Of a stretch of DNA of 20,587 bases, positions 14,471-20,587 are shown in pieces; position 1 is the stretch's first letter; each line of letters opens with the position of its first letter. The notes beneath the pieces are model-generated. The model ran no database searches, had not been told where the DNA came from, and worked only from the letters and a program-made list of their open reading frames with translations. Location of the stretch: the NCBI GenBank assembly GCA_021787655.1, contig JAJYLM010000018.1, positions 1 to 20,587 on the forward strand. The letters run 5' to 3'. The stretch is from a bacterium (GTDB taxonomy: Bacteria; JAMCPX01). Made by a program: the position numbers and the translations under genes.

Positions 14471-15649
14471 CTGAACCCTGCTCAAAAACCCCTCACGGTC
14501 CTGTTCGTTCACTCTTCGTCGGAGATGTACGGTTCAGACCGGTGCCTCTATGAACTGCTGCGGGGCGCCGACAAAGACCAGATTTGGCCCGAGGTCGTCC
14601 TTCCCTTCGAGGGCGAATTGTCCGAAAAGCTCCGCGTTCTGGGAATTCCGGTTCATATCACGGACCCGTGGGTACTGCGAAAAGGGGTCTTCCACAGCAT
14701 GCAGTTTCTCCGGTATGTGCTCAAACTGCCGGTCAGTGTTTTCAGGCTTGCCCGCATCATCAGAAACAGGCATATCTCCGTGGTGTATTCGAATACCAGT
14801 GTCATCCCCGGGGCAGCCCTTGCTGCCTTTGTGACGCGCAGGCCGCACATCGTCCACCTGCGGGAGTTTTATGACAACTACCCCGGACTCTCACCCTTCT
14901 ACCGCTCGTTTTTGTGCCTGTTTTCACGGCGCATCGTCGCCATCAGCACGGCTGTTGCGGCGTTCGTCAAAAAGAGCTGCCCGGAGAAGGTGATCCGTGT
15001 CTACGACGGTATCGACCTCGGACGGTTCACCGGAACAGACTCCACGGTCCCTGATATGCTGTCATCGTGGAAACACGAGGACCGGATTATCGTTGCGGAC
15101 ATCGGAAGGATCAGCCCAATCAAGGGACAGGAGCTTTTTATCGAAGCAGCACGTCTCTGTTTTGAGCAGCATCCGTATCTGCGGTTTCTCGTCGTCGGAG
15201 GAGTGTTCCGGGGAAACGAGTCATACCTGGAGCGGTTGCAGGCCCGGGTCAGGGCACTGGGGCTGCAGAACGCTGTCCTCTTTACCGGGTTCCGCGGAGA
15301 TGCGGACGATTTCATCAGAAACAGCGACATCATCGTCCTCAGCACCCTTATCTCGGAAGGACTTGGACAGGTGGTCATGGAGGGCATGGCGGCGGGCAGG
15401 GCCGTGGTGGCACCCGATAAGGGCGGTCCCGTCGAACTGATCGAGCATGAGAAAGACGGAATTCTCTACGAGGCCGGCAGCATCGATGCACTCACCCGAA
15501 GCGTGCTACGGCTTGCGGATGACCCGGTCTTCAGAAAATCCCTGGGGGAAAATGCGCGGGACAAGGCACACCGGCAGTTCGGCATTCAGAATAATATTCA
15601 GGCAATAGAACGGATTATCAGAAAAACGGCACCGGTCAATCCAGCTTGA
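14471..15649 (+). CDS. GT4-family glycosyltransferase
   Basis: A GT-B fold, family 4 glycosyltransferase that would transfer a sugar from a nucleotide donor at the cytoplasmic face of the membrane. The N-terminal domain begins LTVLFVHSSSEMYGSDRCL, the typical first strand and loop. The C-terminal donor domain shows GRISPIKGQELFIEA, LLVVGG-type strands, and the E-x7-E element SEGLGQVVMEGMAAG followed by APDKGGPVELI. The first ATG in frame (14525) would remove the first strand, and no ATG, GTG or TTG occurs upstream before the stop at 14396. I therefore propose a CTG (14471) or ATC (14468) start with GGGAGG upstream, giving about 392 residues; from 14525 the protein has 374. The acceptor is unknown, but it may serve the nearby surface polysaccharide. 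The 3' end overlaps the converging acidic gene by 14 bases. Confidence 0.88.
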   Translation: MNPAQKPLTVLFVHSSSEMYGSDRCLYELLRGADKDQIWPEVVLPFEGELSEKLRVLGIPVHITDPWVLRKGVFHSMQFLRYVLKLPVSVFRLARIIRNRHISVVYSNTSVIPGAALAAFVTRRPHIVHLREFYDNYPGLSPFYRSFLCLFSRRIVAISTAVAAFVKKSCPEKVIRVYDGIDLGRFTGTDSTVPDMLSSWKHEDRIIVADIGRISPIKGQELFIEAARLCFEQHPYLRFLVVGGVFRGNESYLERLQARVRALGLQNAVLFTGFRGDADDFIRNSDIIVLSTLISEGLGQVVMEGMAAGRAVVAPDKGGPVELIEHEKDGILYEAGSIDALTRSVLRLADDPVFRKSLGENARDKAHRQFGIQNNIQAIERIIRKTAPVNPA

Positions 15650-15983
15650 TGACCCTGTTCTCGATCATGAAATAGAAAATCTCTTTCGTATACTCGTCCG
15701 GGGTCATATCGAAACTGTCGAAGTCGAACAAGGACATGAGAACATCTTTCAACTCTTCGAACCCCTCGGGACGCTCCTTCTGCAGTGCTTCAACAATACC
15801 CCATTCATCGCTTTCCGCGGGAAAAGGGTTCTTGATGCACTGGACGGTAAAATGGATGTGCTGCAACTCGCTCTCATCGATGCCAAGATCATCCGCATAC
15901 TCGTCGAGTTCTTCTCCGTTATCATCGTCATACAGTTCGAAATCGTCGCCGTTCTCATGGTCGTCATTTTTTCTCTTGTCCAT
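15636..15983 (-). CDS. Small highly acidic protein, function unknown
   Basis: A 115-residue protein I do not recognise. About 19 of the first 41 residues are Asp or Glu (DDHENGDDFELYDDDNGEE). The rest looks like a small folded domain (HIHFTVQCIKNPFPAESDEW...YTKEIFYFMIENRVIKLD). It has no signal peptide or membrane segment. A GGGGGTG Shine-Dalgarno precedes the ATG, and the start overlaps the end of mqnA by 20 bases, which argues for a real, translationally coupled gene. It overlaps the converging glycosyltransferase gene by 14 bases. Acidic tails of this sort often bind basic proteins, metals or nucleic-acid-binding surfaces; that is only a general possibility here. Confidence 0.75.
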   Translation of the reverse strand: MDKRKNDDHENGDDFELYDDDNGEELDEYADDLGIDESELQHIHFTVQCIKNPFPAESDEWGIVEALQKERPEGFEELKDVLMSLFDFDSFDMTPDEYTKEIFYFMIENRVIKLD

Positions 15984-16761
15984 TGAAAAACACCCCCTTT
16001 ATTTCTTTTAGAGCATCCGAAAACAACGCAAGACTCCTGTCGACCTCTGCCGTCTGACGATAGATAAAGAGGTGCCAGTAGTCCTGAACAGCGCCCGTTG
16101 ACAGATGCAGTTCCGCCCCCCGCGTCTGTGCCATTTCTGGTTCATGCTGCCAGAACGAATCGAGTGACTGTCCAAGTAACGCAGCCAGCCTGTCTTTGCT
16201 GCTTCCAAGCACGGCCTTCCGGACGGCCCAGCGTGCGAAAACGAAAGGAAGACCTGTCCATTGGTACCATTCCTCCCCGAGATCGTACATATAGTTGAAA
16301 CCTTTTAATCCGTTGTGCGCGTAAACGAGTGCGTTGTTGCCGATAAAGAGGTATGCATCCACCGCATCCTGCCCGGGCTGATCGAGATAGATTGCCGATT
16401 TCACACCGTACCGCTGTTCCAGAATCAGCCTCATCAGGACTCTCGACGTCGATGTCTGGGATGTTATACCGATGGTATGGTTGCTGAGCTCCCGCGCCGG
16501 CAGTCTCGAAAACAAGTTAACACTGCCAGCCTTCTCCCTGACGGCGACACACAGGCCCCCGAGTGGTTCATAGGTGTTCTGCACGCTCAAATAATCCATC
16601 ACGGATATGGGCCCCGCATCGATGGATTCGTTGTCGTCCGCAAGCCTGCCTATCTGCCGTGGAAAACCGGTCACGAGTTCGATATCCGGTTCCCGTGCAC
16701 CGTGTTCCAGGGTGTAATAAAACGGGTCAACATTGATGTAGGGCATGCGTGCGAGTTTCAT
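15964..16761 (-). CDS. mqnA: Chorismate dehydratase, menaquinone (futalosine) pathway
   Basis: A 265-residue MqnA-type protein. It begins KLARMPYINVDPFYYTLEH, as in MqnA rather than MqnD. Its periplasmic-binding-protein-like fold shows the DAGPISVMDYL and NHTIGITSQTSTSRVLMRLIL segments. MqnA dehydrates chorismate to 3-[(1-carboxyvinyl)oxy]benzoate, the first step of the futalosine route to menaquinone, in the cytoplasm. The enzyme for the next step, MqnE, is encoded 13 bases upstream on the same strand, which strongly supports the call. The SD is weak (GGATGGAA), so it may depend on coupling to mqnE translation. Confidence 0.92.
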   Translation of the reverse strand: MKLARMPYINVDPFYYTLEHGAREPDIELVTGFPRQIGRLADDNESIDAGPISVMDYLSVQNTYEPLGGLCVAVREKAGSVNLFSRLPARELSNHTIGITSQTSTSRVLMRLILEQRYGVKSAIYLDQPGQDAVDAYLFIGNNALVYAHNGLKGFNYMYDLGEEWYQWTGLPFVFARWAVRKAVLGSSKDRLAALLGQSLDSFWQHEPEMAQTRGAELHLSTGAVQDYWHLFIYRQTAEVDRSLALFSDALKEIKGVFFNGQEKK

Positions 16762-16774
16762 GGTATTCCATCCA

Positions 16775-17896
16775 TCATTGGTAGATTTTTATAACCTTGT
16801 ACTCTCCGTTCCTCTGTGCGGGCACATATCCCGCATCCCGGATCATGGAGATCATCTTGCTGATCGTCAGGCCCGCCGGCGTTGATGCGCCGGCAGCGTG
16901 GGTCACCCGTTCCTGGCCGATCGTACCGTCGATGTCATCCGCCCCAAAATGCAGGGCTACCTGGGTAATACCTTCCGAGAGCATAACCCAGTATGCTTTT
17001 ATGTGCGGAAAATTATCAAGGTACAGGCGTGCGAGGGCGATCATCTTCAGTTTGCGCAGACCCGATGGCGTGGTAACCGTGTTCTCCAGCGGCGTATGGA
17101 CCGGATGAAAGGTGAGGGGTACGAAGGTCAGGAACCCGTGTGTTTCGTCCTGCAGGCTCCTGAGCTGTTCGAGGTGATCGATAATGTCGTCATCCGTTTC
17201 TATATGCCCGTAGAGCATGGTCGCATTTGTTTTAATGCCAAGGGAGTGGGCGATCCGGTGGGTCGTGATCCAGGCGTCTTTCGATTCTTTACCCCTGAAC
17301 AACCGTGCCCGTATTGTGTCGGACAAGAGCTCCGCCCCGCCCCCGGGCATGGTGTTCAGCCCCGCTTCGACGAACCCGGCCAATACGTCACGGACCTCCC
17401 TGCCATACAGCTTTGCGAAGTAGTTTATCTCGGTTGCAGTAAACGCCTTGATGGTTATCGAAGGAAAACGCGTCCGAATCTCCCTGAGCATGGAACGGTA
17501 GTACTCATAGTTCAGGTCCGGATTCAGTCCGCCGACGATATGAACCTCGTCCAGTTCCTGCCCGGAGCGCGACAGTTCCGCAATGATTTCTTCCACGGAC
17601 ATGGTTACTGCGTCCGGAGCGTGTTTGCTCTTTGCGTACGCGCATACCTGGCAGTGCACGCTGCACACATTCGTGTAGTTGATCTGTTTGTTCACGGTGA
17701 AGTACACCAGCCGGCCGTTGAGCTGCTGCTTTTTATAATCTGCCAGGGCACCAAGAAAGTGGATGTCCCGGGATCCGAGTATAGCATGGGCGTCACGGGC
17801 GTCGAGCCTGAGGCCCTGCCTGACTTTTTCAGCAACCGTCTGCAGTGACGGGTCAACGGCATGGATGCTGAAATCGCCGGAGGATTGTCCCTTCAT
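16775..17896 (-). CDS. mqnE: Aminofutalosine synthase (radical SAM), menaquinone pathway
   Basis: A 373-residue radical SAM enzyme. The cluster motif CSVHCQVC (Cys78, Cys82, Cys85) binds the 4Fe-4S centre. Other MqnE/MqnC-family motifs are DEVHIVGGLNPDL, IKAFTATEI, LNTMPGGGAEL, TMLYGHIET and GADDIDGTIGQE. MqnE joins the adenosyl group of SAM to the product of MqnA, giving aminofutalosine. I prefer MqnE to its paralogue MqnC from the HIVGGLNP and FVPLTFHP segments and from the adjacent mqnA. The start at 17896 has GGAG about ten bases upstream inside the preceding gene. Only one base separates it from the stop of that gene. Confidence 0.92.
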   Translation of the reverse strand: MKGQSSGDFSIHAVDPSLQTVAEKVRQGLRLDARDAHAILGSRDIHFLGALADYKKQQLNGRLVYFTVNKQINYTNVCSVHCQVCAYAKSKHAPDAVTMSVEEIIAELSRSGQELDEVHIVGGLNPDLNYEYYRSMLREIRTRFPSITIKAFTATEINYFAKLYGREVRDVLAGFVEAGLNTMPGGGAELLSDTIRARLFRGKESKDAWITTHRIAHSLGIKTNATMLYGHIETDDDIIDHLEQLRSLQDETHGFLTFVPLTFHPVHTPLENTVTTPSGLRKLKMIALARLYLDNFPHIKAYWVMLSEGITQVALHFGADDIDGTIGQERVTHAAGASTPAGLTISKMISMIRDAGYVPAQRNGEYKVIKIYQ

Positions 17897-17897
17897 G

Positions 17898-20093
17898 TTA
17901 CCGTTTCTCCGTCGTCGTGCCGGATATTTTCACGCCGAACACCCCGATACTGACCCGCCTCGGGTCCTGAATCAGGGGACCGATTTCCTTATACGGGTCA
18001 ACGGGACTGTTGATCGAATGGATAACGATGGTGGTGTCCCCTTTTGCAAGCAGGAACGGAGCACTCATCCAGCCCAGAACAGGCTGTTTCTGCGCCGTAA
18101 GATCAATCCGGTTGATTGTCCTGCCGTTGACACTGACAGTCAGCCACTGGATGGACTTGAACGGTTTGATAATACCCATCACGAGCCGGACCATCTTCGG
18201 CTTATCCACACCGATAACTCGTATAGTGCCGTCCTGTGACATCATCCTGAAAACCACCCCCTCTTTTTCGTTCAGTGCCGGCGCAAACCATCCCGTCCCG
18301 AGCTCAAGGAGTTCACCGGGATGAACCGACAGGTAGGTTCTGGTCAGCATGTAAACGGACACATAACCGTCATCGTAGAGAGGTTTTCCGCAGTATGTCG
18401 TGAGAAAGCTGTGAAGAGCGGTATAATCGGCCTGATCGTAGGCAAGCCTGTTGACGACGACGTAACCTATCCCCATATCTATCAGTTCGCGTATGCCGTA
18501 ATTTGCGATGGCATCCTTATTCATCGGGATGATATCGCCGTACCGCAGCGTCAGAGGGTCGTTCAATTCCGATAAGAATGGGGTCGTTTTTATCAGTGAT
18601 GACTCTCTTCCCCACTGGTAATCGTAGTATCCACCCGCCAGGTCCTTGTTCGTGAATATCTGGTAGTACATCGACCGGTAGATGAACGGGATATCGTACC
18701 TGTTGTCGAACACCGATGCACTTGCGGGCAATTCCACAATTGCCTTCGCTGCGGTGTCGTGTGCTATCTGGGTGTAATACACCGGCACGGTCGCCTGAAC
18801 AGAAGGAAATGGGTACCCCGGATAATACTCGATGAGCGCGAGGGCAATCAGGGAGAGAATCGTTACAAAGCTCAGGGAGCGTATGTCCGTTCGCTCTCTG
18901 ATAAGTTTGGCGCCAAACCCTGCAATGATTGCCGTACTGAGCAGAAGCAGCGGAATAAGAAGGACCGGTTGCGTCAGGTTTGCAAGCAGTTTGATTTTTG
19001 ACAAAGAAAGATAAGGGAGCGGAATGAAGTGCAGCGCTCCATAGTACGGAAACATCACAAAGCCGTTGAATTTCAGGTAGGGCCCCAGAGACAGGATGTA
19101 CAGAATTACGGCAAGTATTCCCCACCGGATCGATTCCCTCGGTTCATAGTTGAATGCAGCCACGATGACGATCAAAAACAATGTCACGATGCCGATAGCG
19201 GAAAAATACGTGACATCTTTTGAGAAATAGTAGAGCAGGTGCTTGAAGAAAAAGTTCGCCTTGTTCGGCAGGAAGTAGTCTGCAAAATTCTGGTTGTTCA
19301 CGAGCAGCTGATACACGCCCTGCGCCCGCGCATACTCCGAGTGCTGCAGTGTGTTCATCTGGGGTTCGTAGAAGATCAGCGCAGCCAGAGCGACGAGCCC
19401 CATGGACAGGAGCAGGTACAGGATCAGGGCCTTGTTCAAGGCCTTCCAACCATCCGTAACCAGCCAGGAAAAGGGAAGGTACAGCACAACGGGAACGTAC
19501 GCGTAGAAGATATAGGACGGGCTGCTCAGTGCGAGCAGCACTGAAGCGGCAATGAACAGCAGGCCGTTGCGAAGGGTCTGTTCCTCTTTGACCCGCAGCA
19601 TCATATAAACGACAAGCGGGATGAATTCGATAGAAGCATACTGGAGATTGCCCATCATGGTCGAGACAAGAAACGGAGAAAATCCGAACAAAACACCGCT
19701 GACAATGCCGGCCATGCGTTCTTTGGTGAGATGGTAGGCAAGCTTATAGGTAAAGTAAGCGCCCAGCACGATCGGCAGTAATGCAAGGATGTTAAAGACG
19801 ACAGTCAATGGCAGGAGCGGCAGCAGGAGGATACCTGCGATCTCGTTGATCGGGGACGACCACACGTATGGTGCGCCGCTGATCGGGTAGAATATAGTCT
19901 GGAGCTTCAGGGGCGACTGGTGCAGCGAAAACAACGAATGATGGAACCACCAGAGATCCCACGCGTAGAAGTACGAATCCTTGATGCCCAGCAGCCGTGT
20001 CGTAAAATCGGCGATCCCCGGGTAGGTAACAGCGAGTGCAAGAATGAGCATCGCCGCAAATACGATGATATTGTTCCTGGTCTCTTTTTTCAT
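17898..20093 (-). CDS. Large multi-pass membrane protein, GT-C glycosyltransferase-like
   Basis: A 731-residue protein. Roughly the first 420 residues contain about a dozen hydrophobic segments, starting at residue 8 (NIIVFAAMLILALAVTYPG). The first outside loop carries acidic residues and aromatics (LLGIKDSYFYAWDLWWFHHS), as in GT-C enzymes that use polyprenyl-phosphate sugars. The last 300 residues are mostly soluble and probably periplasmic, with beta-rich stretches (VRLVMGIIKPFKSIQWLTVSVNG). I cannot name a precise family, and YfhO-like or other GT-C groups are possible. The ATG is supported by AGGAG seven bases upstream (20101-20105). It lies between gatA (19 bases) and mqnE (1 base), neither of which explains its function. 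Confidence 0.8.
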   Translation of the reverse strand: MKKETRNNIIVFAAMLILALAVTYPGIADFTTRLLGIKDSYFYAWDLWWFHHSLFSLHQSPLKLQTIFYPISGAPYVWSSPINEIAGILLLPLLPLTVVFNILALLPIVLGAYFTYKLAYHLTKERMAGIVSGVLFGFSPFLVSTMMGNLQYASIEFIPLVVYMMLRVKEEQTLRNGLLFIAASVLLALSSPSYIFYAYVPVVLYLPFSWLVTDGWKALNKALILYLLLSMGLVALAALIFYEPQMNTLQHSEYARAQGVYQLLVNNQNFADYFLPNKANFFFKHLLYYFSKDVTYFSAIGIVTLFLIVIVAAFNYEPRESIRWGILAVILYILSLGPYLKFNGFVMFPYYGALHFIPLPYLSLSKIKLLANLTQPVLLIPLLLLSTAIIAGFGAKLIRERTDIRSLSFVTILSLIALALIEYYPGYPFPSVQATVPVYYTQIAHDTAAKAIVELPASASVFDNRYDIPFIYRSMYYQIFTNKDLAGGYYDYQWGRESSLIKTTPFLSELNDPLTLRYGDIIPMNKDAIANYGIRELIDMGIGYVVVNRLAYDQADYTALHSFLTTYCGKPLYDDGYVSVYMLTRTYLSVHPGELLELGTGWFAPALNEKEGVVFRMMSQDGTIRVIGVDKPKMVRLVMGIIKPFKSIQWLTVSVNGRTINRIDLTAQKQPVLGWMSAPFLLAKGDTTIVIHSINSPVDPYKEIGPLIQDPRRVSIGVFGVKISGTTTEKR

Positions 20094-20112
20094 TCAACGT
20101 CTCCTGTACTAT

Positions 20113-20587
20113 TTATTGCAAATCCGGTTTCTTCCGGTACCACTGTGTTTCCTGCTCATACGCATGGGCTGCATTCAGCACGGTCTGCTCGTCGAACGGC
20201 TTTCCTATCAACTGCATACCGACAGGCAGGTTATTGTCCGCGAATCCGCAAGGAATGGAAATACCGGGCAGGCCGGCAAGGTTCAGGGGTATCGTGAATA
20301 TATCGGACAGATACATTTTGAGCGGGTCGTCGAGTTTTGCACCGAGCTTGAATGCCGGTGTCGGGCTCGTCGGCGCAAGGATAACATCGCACTGACGGAA
20401 GGCATTGTTGAAATCATCTGTTATGAGCTTCCGTGCTTTTTGTGCCTTTCCGTAAAACGCAGCATAGTACCCTGCAGAGAGTGCAAAGGTACCGAGCATA
20501 ATCCTGCGCTTTACCTCCTTGCCGAAGCCCTGTGCCCGTGTGTTCTTATACATCTCAGTAAGACTCCGGGATTCCTCTGCCCTGAAA
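20113..20587 (-). CDS. gatA: Glutamyl/aspartyl-tRNA amidotransferase subunit A, C-terminal part
   Basis: The C-terminal 157 residues or so of GatA; the gene runs off the right edge, so the catalytic Ser-Ser-Lys amidase site lies outside the window. The visible sequence matches the family end: FRAEESRSLTEMYKNTRAQG, then KEVKRRIMLGTFALSAGYY, ILAPTSPTPAF and PVGMQLIGKPFDE. The ATG at 20553 is internal and not the start. GatCAB converts Glu-tRNA(Gln) and/or Asp-tRNA(Asn) to the amidated form. The stop is followed after 19 bases by the large membrane protein gene on the same strand. Confidence 0.95.
   Translation of the reverse strand, partial: FRAEESRSLTEMYKNTRAQGFGKEVKRRIMLGTFALSAGYYAAFYGKAQKARKLITDDFNNAFRQCDVILAPTSPTPAFKLGAKLDDPLKMYLSDIFTIPLNLAGLPGISIPCGFADNNLPVGMQLIGKPFDEQTVLNAAHAYEQETQWYRKKPDLQ

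Noticed and set aside
20113..20553. A complete 146-residue amidase-like gene starting at the ATG at 20553
   Set aside because: The frame continues in the GatA family sequence (FRAEESRSLTE) to the window edge, so this is an internal Met of a truncated gatA.

Overview
The window reads as a gene-dense chromosomal stretch of a Gram-negative (diderm), probably anaerobic bacterium. Evidence is a lipoprotein-type outer-membrane polysaccharide exporter, a fused Wzc-type co-polymerase/kinase, the futalosine menaquinone route (mqnE, mqnA), and gatA, which implies the indirect Gln- or Asn-tRNA pathway. The mix of a MerR regulator with a CW-type cysteine cluster, DUF3426, DUF721 and helical-repeat proteins is one I associate with Nitrospirota or Desulfobacterota. 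That placement is an inference from gene content, not a measured phylogeny. Base composition looks even and moderate in GC. I see no insertion sequence, CRISPR array, tRNA or rRNA, and no gap between genes longer than about 150 bases.

Left part (1-5320): radC (minus) and a yifB/comM-type AAA ATPase (plus) are transcribed head to head across 43 bases. A 146-base gap with a good ribosome site and a possible promoter leads into purH and purD, the last and second steps of de novo purine synthesis.

Centre-left (5317-10773, all plus): purD overlaps an export lipoprotein gene by 4 bases. That gene touches a Wzz/BY-kinase fusion gene with a very tyrosine-rich tail. Next come a PHP-type tyrosine phosphatase (CpsB/YwqE-like), an ECF-type sigma factor, and a membrane protein that looks like its anti-sigma factor and carries a glycogen-binding-like (CBM48/AMPK-beta) domain outside the membrane. 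Together they form an export-and-control module for a surface polysaccharide, without the sugar-assembly genes. The sigma/anti-sigma pair with a possible carbohydrate sensor is the most interesting item in the window.

Centre (10806-12230, minus): a metallo-beta-lactamase-fold hydrolase gene is followed by a MerR-type regulator with an eight-cysteine C-terminal domain, probably one operon. It diverges from the next block across a 67-base gap rich in inverted repeats.

Centre-right (12298-15649, plus): a zinc-ribbon/DUF3426 membrane protein, a helical-repeat protein, a DUF721 (DciA-like) protein and a GT4 glycosyltransferase that seems to use a non-standard start codon.

Right part (15636-20587, minus, read right to left): gatA (its 5' end lies beyond the window), a large multi-pass membrane protein resembling GT-C glycosyltransferases, mqnE, mqnA and a small very acidic protein. 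They are packed with gaps of 1-19 bases or small overlaps, so they look like one transcription unit. This unit meets the glycosyltransferase gene tail to tail with a 14-base overlap.
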